A DNA stretch of 41,993 nucleotides from an uncultured Mycoplasmatota bacterium (GCA_900554615.1 USIB01000006.1:1-41993), one strand, 5' to 3'. Shown: positions 1-9,124, counted from the stretch's first letter. Notes: generated by a model not told the origin, from the sequence alone. Numbers and translations are program-made.

Positions 1-230
1 AATTTATGGGATATTTAAAGGGTAAAAGTGCATTAATGATATTTGAAAACCATGCGAATTTAAAATATAAATATGGCCAGAGAACTTTTTGGGCAAGAGG
101 ATATTATGTAAGTACGGTTGGATTAAATAAAAATACGATAAAAAAATATATAAGAGAGCAGGAAACTGAAGATATGATACAAGATAAAAGAAGTGTAAGG
201 GAATACGAAGACCCTTTTAAGGGTTGTTAG
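1..230 (+). CDS. tnpA: IS200/IS605-family TnpA transposase, 3' fragment (cut by window edge)
   Basis: The reading frame is open from the left edge (frame 3) to a TAG at 228-230, so only the C-terminal ~75 residues are seen. They match the end of Y1 HUH transposases: a HANLKYKYG stretch, FWARGYYVSTVG, then TIKKYIREQ, where the Tyr is expected to be the single-strand-nicking nucleophile by analogy with IS608 TnpA, and a terminal DPFKG. The HUH histidines lie outside the window, so intactness cannot be judged. Hairpins typical of the right end follow at once (260-301). The gene ends in its own small palindrome. A tnpB gene 14 kb away is not part of this element. Confidence 0.85.
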   Translation, partial: FMGYLKGKSALMIFENHANLKYKYGQRTFWARGYYVSTVGLNKNTIKKYIREQETEDMIQDKRSVREYEDPFKGC

Positions 231-259
231 AGTGACAAAGGCGATTGGCAGATCAAAAA

Positions 260-301
260 GCCCTCATGTGAGGGCAGCCAGTATAACCCCTTATAGGGGT
301 T
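260..301. mobile_element. Right-end hairpins of the IS200-like element
   Basis: Two palindromes follow the transposase: GCCCTCA/TGAGGGC (260-266/269-275) and AACCCC/GGGGTT (285-290/296-301). IS200/IS605 elements lack terminal inverted repeats and are recognised as folded single-strand hairpins near their ends, so these are the likely TnpA substrate. The exact cleavage site cannot be placed. Confidence 0.55.
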
Positions 302-305
302 AGAG

Positions 306-329
306 AAAAACCACTAGTTAAACTAGTGG
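306..329 (-). terminator. Rho-independent terminator of the Fic gene
   Basis: CCACTAGTT/AACTAGTGG (311-319/321-329) is a 9-bp stem with an A-tract at 306-310, read as a T-run on the minus strand. The stem contains the fic stop codon (318-320). A T-rich stretch on the other side could let it work in both directions. Confidence 0.7.
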
Positions 330-1124
330 ATTTTTATTCATATTATCATTTGTAATAATTAATTCCTCAAGAGTATTATTAATCATCTTAAGCATGAATT
401 CAATAAATATAGTAGATTCCCCACTTATATTACAAGAATTAATTACTTCATAATATTCATTTTGATATTTTTTAATTTGATTTTCAATTGTTACATACTT
501 AAATATATCTCTCCATTTAGATAATATTACATTTTGCCATAGTCTCGCCATTCTACCATTTCCATCACTAAACGGATGAATAAAAACAAACTCGTAGTGG
601 AAAACAGAAGAGACTATAAGTGGATTAAGTTCATCTTTACAATTATTTAGCCAAGAAAATAAATTATTCATAAGTTCAGGAACCATATTAGGACCAGGTG
701 CCATAAATATACATGTTTCCCCATCAAAAACACCTTCATCACCACTTCTAAAATCTCCAGCATCTTTTAGAGTAAGAAAAGTCATAATACCATGTATTCT
801 CTTTAAATCTTCAATAGAGTAAGGATTAATATTATCTAGTTCTTCATAAGCATTATAAGCATTTTTAACTTCTTGAATATCTCTTTGAGTTCCAATAACG
901 GCTTTACCATCAATCACATCTTTAACCTGACTTAAAGTTAAAGAATTATTTTCTATTGCTAATGAAGAATGAATAGAATGAATAGTATTATTTTTTCTTA
1001 AAATAGGTTTATTATCTATATTGGTATAGTTATTAAGTCTACCAACTTTTTCCATAATACTAGATGTCAAATCAAGTATTTCATTAGTAATAGTAAATGG
1101 AGGTATATAATTATTCATAAACAT
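318..1124 (-). CDS. Fic-domain protein (predicted AMP transferase, class II autoinhibited)
   Basis: Fic enzymes usually transfer AMP (sometimes other phosphate-containing groups) to a hydroxyl on a target protein. The catalytic motif is complete: HPFSDGNGR at residues 183-191 with the His general base and the Asp for Mg2+, and F-x-x-G flap-like sequence nearby. An N-terminal inhibitory motif S-x-x-x-E-N (S54 to N59, in SSLAIENN) marks class II, in which Glu58 blocks ATP binding. Possible starts run upstream (TTG 1130, GTG 1127), but ATG 1124 is chosen because AAGGA lies 7 nt before it. It is a single gene with its own terminator and no small antitoxin beside it, consistent with built-in inhibition. 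The target is unknown. Confidence 0.88.
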   Translation of the reverse strand: MFMNNYIPPFTITNEILDLTSSIMEKVGRLNNYTNIDNKPILRKNNTIHSIHSSLAIENNSLTLSQVKDVIDGKAVIGTQRDIQEVKNAYNAYEELDNINPYSIEDLKRIHGIMTFLTLKDAGDFRSGDEGVFDGETCIFMAPGPNMVPELMNNLFSWLNNCKDELNPLIVSSVFHYEFVFIHPFSDGNGRMARLWQNVILSKWRDIFKYVTIENQIKKYQNEYYEVINSCNISGESTIFIEFMLKMINNTLEELIITNDNMNKNPLV

Positions 1125-1142
1125 CACCAAATCCTTTTATAT

Positions 1143-1151
1143 AATTGTATC
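1143..1151 (-). promoter_or_regulatory. Extended -10 of the fic promoter
   Basis: On the minus strand TGATACAAT fits TGnTAnnnT. No good -35 is seen 17 bp upstream. A TTGACA (1160-1165) lies too close to pair with it. Confidence 0.4.
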
Positions 1152-1182
1152 AAAAATATTGTCAAAAATCCATAGTAAGTAG

Positions 1183-1211
1183 TTTATTTTCTTCTTAAAT
1201 TATGATAAAAT
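1183..1211 (+). promoter_or_regulatory. Probable mtaB promoter
   Basis: An extended -10 (TGATAAAAT, hexamer 1206-1211) lies 17 bp after a weak -35 (TTTATT, 1183-1188). A purine-rich ribosome binding site (GGAAGAAG) follows before the ATG at 1235. Confidence 0.4.
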
Positions 1212-1234
1212 AACTAAGGAAAGAAGGAAGAAGA

Positions 1235-2506
1235 ATGAAAGTAGGAATATGCTCACTAGGATGTAAAGTAAATATATATGAAAGTGAATTAGTAACCAAT
1301 ATATTAAAAGATAATAACTATGAGATAGTAGATTTTGAAGATAAAGCAGATATATATATAATAAATACCTGTAGTGTAACAAATGAAAGTGATAAAAAAT
1401 CAAGAAAGATGATAAATAGAGCAAAAAAAAACAATGAAGATGCCATCATAGTAGTTATGGGCTGCTACAGCCAAATAAATGCCAAAGACATAGATGTAGA
1501 TATCGTCTTAGGAAATAAAGATAAATCAAAGATAATAGATATCCTAGAAGACTATATAAGAACAAGAGAAAAGAAAAAAATAATCTATGACCTAACCAAA
1601 GTAGATTTCGAAAAGATGGAAATAAGTAGTTTCAATAATCATACTAGAGCATTTGTAAAAATAGAAGATGGCTGCAATGCATTTTGTTCATATTGTATAA
1701 TACCATATACAAGAGGTAGAATAAGAAGTAAGCATAAAGAAGATGTAATAAAAGAAGTAACAAAACTAGTAGAGGAAGGCTATAAAGAAATTGTATTAAC
1801 AGGTATTCATACAGGAAAATATGGAATAGATATAAATAGTAGTCTAGAAGAATTACTAAACGAATTAGTAAAAATCCCAAACATATATAGAATAAGATTA
1901 TCATCAATAGAAATAAACGAAATAACACCAGGAATAAAAAAACTATTAAAAGAAAATAAAGTAATGGCTAAACATTTACATATACCACTTCAATCAGGAA
2001 GTGATAAAATACTAAAACTAATGAATAGAAGATATAATACAGAAGAGTTTTTAAATATGGTAGATAATCTTAGAGATATAGAAAATATCTCACTTACAAC
2101 AGACCTAATAGTAGGATTCCCACATGAAGAAGAAAAAGACTTTAACGATACCATAGAAACACTAAAAAAGATAGGATTCACAAAAATACACACCTTTCCA
2201 TATTCTAGAAGAAGTGGAACACCTGCGGACAGAATGGATGGACAAGTAGATAGCATAGAGAAAAAGAAAAGAGTTCATCAAATACTAAAAATATCTGACG
2301 AGAGCGAAAATAACTTTTATAAAAACAATATAGGTAAAGAATATGATGGAGTAGTAGAAGAACACGATAATGGTTTAGTCGTAGTTCATACCTCAAACTT
2401 CATACCAGTAATAATAGAAGATAAAGTAGAAAATAATAGCATAGTAAAAATAAAAATAGAAAAAGTAGATAATCACAATGTATATGGAAGAGTAGTAGAA
2501 AAATAA
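1235..2506 (+). CDS. mtaB: tRNA t6A37 C2-methylthiotransferase MtaB
   Basis: This radical-SAM enzyme converts t6A to ms2t6A at position 37 of ANN-decoding tRNAs. All six cluster cysteines are visible: C10 (in SLGCKVN, the MtaB rather than MiaB form), C46 and C77 hold the auxiliary 4Fe-4S cluster. C147, C151 and C154 (CNAFCSYC) hold the SAM cluster. The final ~65 residues look like a TRAM RNA-binding domain. The length of 423 residues is typical. In an organism that uses ATA (Ile) and AGA (Arg) so heavily, ANN-codon decoding is prominent, which fits the gene's presence. The gene stands alone. In many Firmicutes it follows an RsmE methyltransferase gene, which is not present here. Confidence 0.95.
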   Translation: MKVGICSLGCKVNIYESELVTNILKDNNYEIVDFEDKADIYIINTCSVTNESDKKSRKMINRAKKNNEDAIIVVMGCYSQINAKDIDVDIVLGNKDKSKIIDILEDYIRTREKKKIIYDLTKVDFEKMEISSFNNHTRAFVKIEDGCNAFCSYCIIPYTRGRIRSKHKEDVIKEVTKLVEEGYKEIVLTGIHTGKYGIDINSSLEELLNELVKIPNIYRIRLSSIEINEITPGIKKLLKENKVMAKHLHIPLQSGSDKILKLMNRRYNTEEFLNMVDNLRDIENISLTTDLIVGFPHEEEKDFNDTIETLKKIGFTKIHTFPYSRRSGTPADRMDGQVDSIEKKKRVHQILKISDESENNFYKNNIGKEYDGVVEEHDNGLVVVHTSNFIPVIIEDKVENNSIVKIKIEKVDNHNVYGRVVEK

Positions 2507-2549
2507 AACTATTCTTCTTTAATATTTATCCCAAAATTAAAGTAAAAAG

Positions 2550-2578
2550 TTGATTTTAACACTTGTAAATGTTATAAT
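2550..2578 (+). promoter_or_regulatory. Strong promoter of the ABC exporter operon
   Basis: TTGATT (2550-2555), a 17-bp spacer and an extended -10 TGTTATAAT (hexamer 2573-2578). The 5' leader is about 50 nt and ends with GGAGG before the ATG at 2635. Confidence 0.75.
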
Positions 2579-2634
2579 TTAAGATGTAATAATTATAAAG
2601 AAAAACATAAAATAACAAATGGAGGTAGAAAAAA

Positions 2635-4398
2635 ATGATAAAACTAATAAAAAATCTAAGTAAAAAAGACTATTTATATATATTAATAAGTGCAGTACTA
2701 ATCATATTTCAAGTATGGTTAGAATTAAAAATGCCAGACTATATGTCAAATATAACTAGACTTGTTCAAACGAAAGGAGCAGATATAACAGATATCCTAA
2801 GAGAAGGAGGAAACATGCTACTATGTGCATTAGGAAGCCTAGTAGCAGCCTTTGCTGTAGGATATTTCACATCAACAATATCAGCATCATTTTCATATAA
2901 AACAAGAGAAAAACTATTCAGAAAGGTAGAAGAAATAAGTACTGAAGAAATAAAGAAGTTTTCTCCAAGCAGTTTAATAACAAGAACAACAAACGATATA
3001 ACACAAATAGAGTTCTTAATAGCAATGGGATTAACCCTATTAATAAAAGCCCCAATAACCGCAGTATGGGCAGTTACCAAGATACTAAATAAAAGTATAG
3101 AATGGAGTATTCTAACAGGAATAGCAGTATTAGTTCTTCTAATAACAATATCAGTAATAATGATAATAGTAATGCCAAAGTTCAAGATAGTACAAGAACT
3201 AATAGATAAAGTAAACATGGTAATGAAAGAAAACCTATCAGGAATAAGAGTAGTAAGAGCCTTCAACGCCGAAGAGTATCAAGAAGACAAGTTTGAAGAA
3301 GTAAATACAAAATTAACAAATCAACAAACATTCAATCAAACAGCCTTCAACTTCATGAGTCCTATAATGTATATCGTAATGTACTTCTTAACCCTAGGAA
3401 TCTATTTTATAGGAGCAATACTAATAAACGAAGCCAATATGAGTGATAAAATAGTTCTGTTTGGAAATATGATAGTATTCTCCTCTTACGCAATGCAAGT
3501 AATAATGTCATTTCTAATGTTAGCCATGATATTTATGATGTTACCAAGAGCAAGTGTATCCGCTAAAAGAATAAATGAAGTATTAGATACAAAAATAAGT
3601 GTAGAAGAAGGAAAAATAAACAAAAAACAAAACAATGTAACAGGAGAAATAGAGTTCAAAAAAGTATCATTCAAATATCCTGATGCCGATGAATATATAT
3701 TAAAAGATATAACATTTAAAGTAAACAAAGGAGAAACAGTAGCCTTTATCGGTTCAACAGGCTCAGGAAAATCAACCCTAGTAAATCTTCTTCCAAGATT
3801 TTATGACGTAACCGAAGGAAAGATACTAGTAGATAATATAAATGTAAAAGACTATACATTTGAATATCTAAACAACATCATTGGCTATGTTCCCCAAAAA
3901 GCAGTAATGTTTTCAGGAACAGTAGAGACAAACATAACCTTTGGAAAAAACAAAAATGGTAAACCAAAAAAAGAAAAAGTAAAAGAAGCCATAAAAGTGT
4001 CTCAAGCCGAAGAGTTCGTATCAAAACTAGAAGATAAAGAAAAATCCCATATAGCAAGTGGAGGTACCAATGTAAGTGGAGGACAAAAACAAAGACTATC
4101 AATAGCAAGAACAATAGCAAGAGACCCAGAAATCTACATCTTTGATGATTCCTTTAGTGCTCTAGACTATAAAACAGATAGTACACTAAGAAAAGAATTA
4201 AAAAAATATACCAAAGATGCAACAGTGCTAATCGTAGCCCAAAGAATAGGTACCATATTAAATGCCGATAAAATAATAGTATTAGATAATGGAAAATGTG
4301 TAGGAATGGGAACACACAAAGAATTAATGAAAAAATGTAAGGTATACAAAGAAATAGCCTTATCACAAGTATCAAAGGAGGAATTAGAAAATGTCTAA
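2635..4398 (+). CDS. ABC exporter half-transporter with degenerate ATP site (subunit 1)
   Basis: A type IV (multidrug/lipid) ABC exporter half. About six membrane helices (residues ~15-310) are followed by a nucleotide-binding domain. Walker A is GSTGSGKST (~372-380), the signature VSGGQ (~480), and the Walker B end is IFDDSFSALD (~501). The catalytic Glu after Walker B is Asp here and the switch His is Gln (VAQRIGTI), the pattern of the non-hydrolysing site in heterodimers such as TM287/288 or BmrCD. The partner is the next gene, which overlaps by 8 nt and supplies canonical residues. The substrate is unknown. No regulator gene is adjacent. Confidence 0.9.
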   Translation: MIKLIKNLSKKDYLYILISAVLIIFQVWLELKMPDYMSNITRLVQTKGADITDILREGGNMLLCALGSLVAAFAVGYFTSTISASFSYKTREKLFRKVEEISTEEIKKFSPSSLITRTTNDITQIEFLIAMGLTLLIKAPITAVWAVTKILNKSIEWSILTGIAVLVLLITISVIMIIVMPKFKIVQELIDKVNMVMKENLSGIRVVRAFNAEEYQEDKFEEVNTKLTNQQTFNQTAFNFMSPIMYIVMYFLTLGIYFIGAILINEANMSDKIVLFGNMIVFSSYAMQVIMSFLMLAMIFMMLPRASVSAKRINEVLDTKISVEEGKINKKQNNVTGEIEFKKVSFKYPDADEYILKDITFKVNKGETVAFIGSTGSGKSTLVNLLPRFYDVTEGKILVDNINVKDYTFEYLNNIIGYVPQKAVMFSGTVETNITFGKNKNGKPKKEKVKEAIKVSQAEEFVSKLEDKEKSHIASGGTNVSGGQKQRLSIARTIARDPEIYIFDDSFSALDYKTDSTLRKELKKYTKDATVLIVAQRIGTILNADKIIVLDNGKCVGMGTHKELMKKCKVYKEIALSQVSKEELENV

Positions 4399-6742
4399 AA
4401 ATAAACAAAACAATACCGCTCCTCCTAAAGGACACGGACCTATGAAAGTACAAGAGAAACCAAAAGATTTTATAGGAGCAATAAAAAAACTATTAAAAAG
4501 CCTAAAAGACTATAAAGCATTAATCATTCTAGCAGTCGTACTAGCGGCTTTCTCATCAATACTATCACTAGTAAGTCCAAATAAATTATCCGATTTAACA
4601 GATGAAATAACAAAAGGAATAACAATAAACACAGATAATATCAAAAATCTAGAAGAAGAATTAACAAAAAACATAAAAGAAGTAGGACCAATACTAAATA
4701 TAAACCTAGATAAAGAAACAGTAGTAAAAGTAAATACATCAAATATATCAAATGAAGATAAAGAAGTCTTTAATAGTACCTTAAATAAAATAAAAGAAGA
4801 CAAAGAAAATACATTAACATATATAAGTAGTCTTCCAAGTGCAGTATTAAATATAATTATCACACCATCAAGATATAACGAAGAAGAAATAACAAGAGAA
4901 GAAAAAATAGTCCTATTAAAGTCATTAAAAAATATCAATGTATCAGAAAACAATTATGAGGGGATAAACACATTACCAGAAAAAATAAAAAAACTATTAT
5001 TTCCTGAAGTAACAATAGAAGGAGTAAAAATAACAACCGAAGATAAAATAGACTTCATAGAGAAAATGTCAAGTATAGACCAAACATCAGTCAACGAAAT
5101 ATACAAAAAAGTAGAAACATTACCAAATAGTATTCAAAAAATAATAAATCCAAAAATGGATATGGATAAAATAAAAAAAATAACAATACTATTAGTTATA
5201 CTATATATATTAAGTAGCATATTTAGTTATATAGAAGGACTATCAATGATAAAAGTAGCCAATAGATACGCAAAAAAATTAAGAACAAGTATATCAAAGA
5301 AAATAAACAAATTACCATTAAAATACTTTGATAATAACTTATCTGGAGACATACTATCAAGAGTAACAAACGATGTAGATACAATAGCCCAATCACTAAA
5401 TAATAGCCTATCAACCTTAGTATCATCACTAACATTATTCATAGGCTCAATAATAATGATGTTTGTAACAAATTACATAATGGCAATAACCGCTATTGTA
5501 TCAAGCCTAATAGGATTCATATTAATGTTTATAATACTATCAAAATCCCAAAAATACTTTACCGAAAGACAAGAACAATTAGGAAAACTAAATGGATATA
5601 TAGAAGAAATATATAATGGCCTAAATGTAATAAAAACATGTAATGCCAAAGAAGAAACAACAAAAGAGTTCGATAAACTAAACGAAAGATTATATACCTG
5701 TAACCAAAAAAGTCAATTTCTATCAGGATTAATGGGACCAATAATGTCATTCATAGGAAACTTAAGTTATGTAGCAGTATGTGTAGTAGGAGCGTTATTA
5801 GTAAGTAAAAACATAATAACATTTGGAGTAATAGTAGCCTTTATATTGTATGTAAGATTATTCAATAACCCATTATCACAGATAGCCCAAGCAATGACTT
5901 CACTTCAAACAACTGCAGCCTCAAGTGAAAGAGTATTTGGACTATTAGAAGAAGAAGAAATGAGTAGAGAAGACAAAATAACTAAAAAACTAGATAAACA
6001 TAAAGTAAAAGGAAATATAGAGTTCAAAAATGTAAACTTTGGATATGATGAAAGCAAAATAATAATAAACAACTTCACAGCAAAAGTAAAAGCAGGAGAA
6101 AAAGTAGCAATAGTAGGACCAACAGGAGCAGGAAAAACAACAATGGTAAATCTACTTATGAAGTTTTATGATATAGCAGATGGAGATATCATAATAGATG
6201 GAACATCAATAAAAGAATTAAAAAGAGAAAATGTACACAGTTTATTTACGATGGTCCTTCAAGATACTTGGTTATTTAATGGTACAATAAAAGAAAATAT
6301 AAAATATAATCACAAAAATATAAGTGATAAAAAAGTAGAAGAAATATGCAAAGTAGTAGGAGTAGACCATTTTATAAAAACATTACCAAATGCTTACAAT
6401 AGTAGTATTTCAGATAACGATTCAGTATCATCTGGACAAAGACAATTATTAACAATAGCAAGAGGTATGATAAATGATAGTCCATTTCTAATACTAGATG
6501 AAGCAACATCAAATGTAGATACAAGAACAGAGGAACTAGTACAAAAAGCAATGGATAAATTAATGGAAAATAAAACATCCTTTATAATAGCCCATAGACT
6601 ATCTACTATTAAAAATGCAGATTTAATTTTAGTAATGAAAGATGGTAATATAATAGAACAAGGAAATCATAATACGTTAATGAAAAAGAATGGTTTCTAT
6701 GCTAATTTATATAATTCACAATTTGAAAAGAACATTAGTTAG
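4391..6742 (+). CDS. ABC exporter half-transporter with large extracellular insert (subunit 2)
   Basis: This is the catalytically competent partner of the preceding gene. It starts at ATG 4391 behind AAAGGAGG inside the upstream gene's end. Walker A is GPTGAGKTT (~575), the signature VSSGQ (~680), Walker B plus Glu is LILDEATS (~700) and the switch His is in IAHRLSTI. It is ~200 residues longer than a usual half-transporter (783 aa). The extra part lies between TM1 (~40-62) and TM2 (~262-280), so it is predicted outside the cell. It is charged, rich in Glu, Lys and Asn, and mostly helical in composition. Firmicute exporters with such an insert are known, but the insert's role is unclear to me. 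Confidence 0.9.
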   Translation: MSKNKQNNTAPPKGHGPMKVQEKPKDFIGAIKKLLKSLKDYKALIILAVVLAAFSSILSLVSPNKLSDLTDEITKGITINTDNIKNLEEELTKNIKEVGPILNINLDKETVVKVNTSNISNEDKEVFNSTLNKIKEDKENTLTYISSLPSAVLNIIITPSRYNEEEITREEKIVLLKSLKNINVSENNYEGINTLPEKIKKLLFPEVTIEGVKITTEDKIDFIEKMSSIDQTSVNEIYKKVETLPNSIQKIINPKMDMDKIKKITILLVILYILSSIFSYIEGLSMIKVANRYAKKLRTSISKKINKLPLKYFDNNLSGDILSRVTNDVDTIAQSLNNSLSTLVSSLTLFIGSIIMMFVTNYIMAITAIVSSLIGFILMFIILSKSQKYFTERQEQLGKLNGYIEEIYNGLNVIKTCNAKEETTKEFDKLNERLYTCNQKSQFLSGLMGPIMSFIGNLSYVAVCVVGALLVSKNIITFGVIVAFILYVRLFNNPLSQIAQAMTSLQTTAASSERVFGLLEEEEMSREDKITKKLDKHKVKGNIEFKNVNFGYDESKIIINNFTAKVKAGEKVAIVGPTGAGKTTMVNLLMKFYDIADGDIIIDGTSIKELKRENVHSLFTMVLQDTWLFNGTIKENIKYNHKNISDKKVEEICKVVGVDHFIKTLPNAYNSSISDNDSVSSGQRQLLTIARGMINDSPFLILDEATSNVDTRTEELVQKAMDKLMENKTSFIIAHRLSTIKNADLILVMKDGNIIEQGNHNTLMKKNGFYANLYNSQFEKNIS

Positions 6743-6755
6743 TTCTTTTCTTTTT
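6725..6755 (+). terminator. Terminator of the ABC exporter operon
   Basis: GAAAAGAAC/GTTCTTTTC (6725-6733/6742-6750) followed by TTTTT. The stem spans the stop codon of the second ABC gene. Confidence 0.8.
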
Positions 6756-6817
6756 CCACTTCATCCCAAAAGGTATTCCGTGGTGTTAGTGAGCCAAAAA
6801 TACTTGTCTCCCTAACA
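6756..6817. repeat. Tandem-hairpin element, copy 1
   Basis: Two hairpins abut without spacing. The first has stem CCAC/GTGG, internal loop TTC/TCC, AT/AT, a C.T mismatch, CC/GG and loop AAAA (6756-6783). The second has TGTTAG/CTAACA, one mismatch, GAG/CTC, a C.T mismatch, CAA/TTG and a short loop (6784-6817). Read on the minus strand the mismatch is A.G inside GAC...GGC. The same layout recurs in five other intergenic places in this window. It sits between two converging operons. Confidence 0.65.
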
Positions 6818-6916
6818 AACAATCTAATTATATATAAAAACTACGAGGTTAATATTATTTATTTAAAGATATACCAAGTTAGAAAATCTACACCCTGAAT
6901 ATAATACACAAAATAA

Positions 6917-6955
6917 ACAAAAAAACTAGAAGATAAGAAAACTAATCTTCTAGTT
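6917..6955 (-). terminator. Terminator of the phosphoesterase/CPBP operon
   Basis: AACTAGAAGAT/ATCTTCTAGTT (6924-6934/6945-6955), an 11-bp stem, with an A-tract at 6917-6923 (T-run on the minus strand). The gene's stop codon lies in the hairpin loop. Confidence 0.8.
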
Positions 6956-7793
6956 TATTAATTCTATAAAAGTTAATAGAAGGTTTATTAAATAACCTAA
7001 AGTTAATTCTAGATTCACCGATACCACTAGATACATATAAATCAGTATTATTAACTCTATAATAATTATCATAATATTTCTTACTACCATAAGGCAAAAA
7101 CAAAGTTTTAACATAAGGAATATTAATTTGACCATTATGAGAATGACCAGATAAAACAAGATTAACATTATATTTATTCAAAATATTATCAATATAATCA
7201 GGCTCATGAACTAATATAATCTTATAAGAAATATCATCATTATCCTTAAAATAATCCATAACCTTATCAATATCAGATTCATTATAACTATAAGTATCAA
7301 CTCCCCCAATAAATAATTTATCATTACCATTACCATAAATAACATCATAATTATTAACAAGTAAAGAAAAACCACTATTAGAATAAATATTACTAATAAC
7401 ATCATTATCCTTAACATAATCATGATTACCAATAACAGCATATTTACCATACTTAGAATTAATCAAAGAAAGCAATTCAATCAAATTATCAGTATCCTTA
7501 TCAGTAATAGAATAATCCTTATCAATCAAATCACCAGTAAAAAAAACAATATCAGGATTAATAAGATTAATCTCATTAACAACATCATTAAGCATATCCT
7601 TATTAACAACCCTAAGATAATGCAAATCACTAAAATGAACAATCTTAATCCCATCAAAAGAATCAGCAATATCTTTAGTATCAATTTTATACTCTTTAGT
7701 AGAAAGTCCCACAGTTCCACCATATCTAGCATAAACAATCGTAGAAGCCACTATCAAAAAGAAAATAAGAAGAAATCTAATAAATCTTTTCAT
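6942..7793 (-). CDS. Membrane-anchored calcineurin-like metallophosphoesterase (YkoQ/YaeI type)
   Basis: A single N-terminal membrane helix (residues ~5-22) precedes a binuclear-metal phosphoesterase domain. The metal-binding motifs appear in order: FSDLHY, GDLID, GNHDY, a histidine in VHEPDYID, and SGHSHNGQ. Family relatives (YkoQ, YaeI/LpxH-like) are surface-facing enzymes, some acting on lipid-linked phosphates. The exact substrate cannot be told. The start overlaps the end of the CPBP gene by 4 nt (ATGA) with GGAGGT just upstream, so the two are translationally coupled. Confidence 0.88.
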   Translation of the reverse strand: MKRFIRFLLIFFLIVASTIVYARYGGTVGLSTKEYKIDTKDIADSFDGIKIVHFSDLHYLRVVNKDMLNDVVNEINLINPDIVFFTGDLIDKDYSITDKDTDNLIELLSLINSKYGKYAVIGNHDYVKDNDVISNIYSNSGFSLLVNNYDVIYGNGNDKLFIGGVDTYSYNESDIDKVMDYFKDNDDISYKIILVHEPDYIDNILNKYNVNLVLSGHSHNGQINIPYVKTLFLPYGSKKYYDNYYRVNNTDLYVSSGIGESRINFRLFNKPSINFYRINKLED

Positions 7794-8473
7794 AACATAC
7801 CTCCTAACAAAATATAAATAATAACAGATAAAAAGTTATGCATAGCATGAACACATATAGAAGAAAAAATATTATTCGTTTTATAATAAAGAAGAGCAAA
7901 AGCACATCCAAGAGAACTATAAGGAATCAAATATAACAAATCATAAACACTAGAAATAGAACTAGCAATATGAAGAAAACCAAAAATAAATCCACTAACA
8001 AAAACATATACCCATTTATTATTAATAGCCTCTCTAATACTCTTCCTAAAAGTAATTTCTTCAACAATTGGAGCATATATACAAGTACAAAAAACCATAA
8101 GTAAAGGAGCAACATCAATATAACTTCTAACAACCTCTTCATTATTAGCAATAGACCTACCTAAACCAAAAACAATAATAATATTGCTAACAACCATAAT
8201 AATAAAACCAACAAGCCAATACTTAAAAGATGTCTCAAAGTTCTTACCAAAATCTTTAAAATAAGATTTAAAGTCCCTAATCAAATCCCTTCTATATATA
8301 CAAAAATAAATACCAAGTAAAATAAAATCAAAAATAGACATATAAACTAGGTACATAGTCTGAGACATACCATTAGGATTAAGATTAAATATACCAAACA
8401 TTAATGAAGAAAAAAACAAAACCAAAAGAATTAAACCAATAGATTTAAAAATATTAAAAACACTATCTTTCAT
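7790..8473 (-). CDS. CPBP-family intramembrane glutamic protease
   Basis: This is a multi-pass membrane protein (about six helices) with the Abi/CPBP motifs: EEITFR (EExxxR) with the catalytic glutamates, FGFLHIAS (FxxxH), and a late HAMHN motif. Bacterial CPBP proteins are related to eukaryotic Rce1. Several act in bacteriocin immunity or in processing of small peptides, but many are uncharacterised. It is the first gene of a two-gene minus-strand operon with the phosphoesterase. On the minus strand an extended -10 (TGATATAAT) lies just upstream, near 8492-8500. Confidence 0.88.
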   Translation of the reverse strand: MKDSVFNIFKSIGLILLVLFFSSLMFGIFNLNPNGMSQTMYLVYMSIFDFILLGIYFCIYRRDLIRDFKSYFKDFGKNFETSFKYWLVGFIIMVVSNIIIVFGLGRSIANNEEVVRSYIDVAPLLMVFCTCIYAPIVEEITFRKSIREAINNKWVYVFVSGFIFGFLHIASSISSVYDLLYLIPYSSLGCAFALLYYKTNNIFSSICVHAMHNFLSVIIYILLGGML

Positions 8474-8527
8474 ATCATCACTTCCACTTAATATTATATC
8501 AGTAATTAGAAAAATAATCTATACTAA

Positions 8528-8556
8528 TTGAAAATAAAAAAAATAAATGATATAAT
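8528..8556 (+). promoter_or_regulatory. Promoter of the dCMP deaminase gene
   Basis: TTGAAA (8528-8533), a 17-bp spacer and an extended -10 TGATATAAT (hexamer 8551-8556). It drives the gene that starts 23 nt further on behind GAGGT. Confidence 0.7.
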
Positions 8557-8578
8557 AAACTAAGAAGAGAGGTAAAAT

Positions 8579-9052
8579 ATGAAAGAAATAAATAAACAAA
8601 GAAGAGACTATCTATCTTGGAATGATTTCTTTATGGGAGTCGCAATGCTAGCCGCTAAAAGAAGTAAAGACCCAAATACTCAAGTAGGAGCCTGTATCGT
8701 AAGCAAAGATAATCGAATACTATCTGTAGGATATAATGGAACACCAAATGGATATGAAGATAAATATTTCCCTTGGGATAGAGAAGGAGAAGAACTAGAA
8801 ACAAAATACTTATATGTAGTTCATGCTGAAAGAAATGCCATACTAAATTATCGTGGTAGTAATAAAGACTTAGAAGGGGCCAAAATATATGTAGATTTAT
8901 TTCCTTGCAATGAATGTGCAAAAGAAATAATACAAGTAGGAATAAAAGAATTATATTACCTAGAAGATAAATATAAGGATACTAAAGAAGTAATAGCCTC
9001 AAAAAAAATGCTTGATGCTTGTGGTGTAAAATATACCTGCTTAAAGAAATAA
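8579..9052 (+). CDS. Deoxycytidylate (dCMP) deaminase, ComEB-like
   Basis: Predicted to deaminate dCMP to dUMP, feeding thymidylate synthesis. The zinc site is complete: H82-A-E84 (HAERNA, with the Glu as proton shuttle) and P-C110-x-x-C113 (PCNECA). The length of 157 aa is normal for the family. It is a single-gene unit with its own promoter and a strong terminator. A loose relation to competence (comEB in Bacillus) is by family name only; no com genes are nearby. Confidence 0.93.
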   Translation: MKEINKQRRDYLSWNDFFMGVAMLAAKRSKDPNTQVGACIVSKDNRILSVGYNGTPNGYEDKYFPWDREGEELETKYLYVVHAERNAILNYRGSNKDLEGAKIYVDLFPCNECAKEIIQVGIKELYYLEDKYKDTKEVIASKKMLDACGVKYTCLKK

Positions 9053-9063
9053 AAAAGTATCAT

Positions 9064-9090
9064 AGATGTCATAAAACGACATCTTTTTTT
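9064..9090 (+). terminator. Terminator after the dCMP deaminase gene
   Basis: AGATGTC/GACATCT (9064-9070/9078-9084) followed by TTTTTT. Confidence 0.85.
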
Positions 9091-9124
9091 CATTAAATAA
9101 CATATAATTAATTTGAGGTGAAAA

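Noticed and set aside
6784..6817. Integron attC-like site (GTTAG...CTAAC) in the hairpin elements
   Set aside because: Copies 4-6 lack the GTT/AAC core, no integron integrase is seen, and the conserved part is the A.G mismatch near the loop.
7422..7817. A plus-strand Ile/Asn-rich open frame across the phosphoesterase gene
   Set aside because: It is antisense to a gene with complete catalytic motifs and has composition typical of AT-rich shadow frames.
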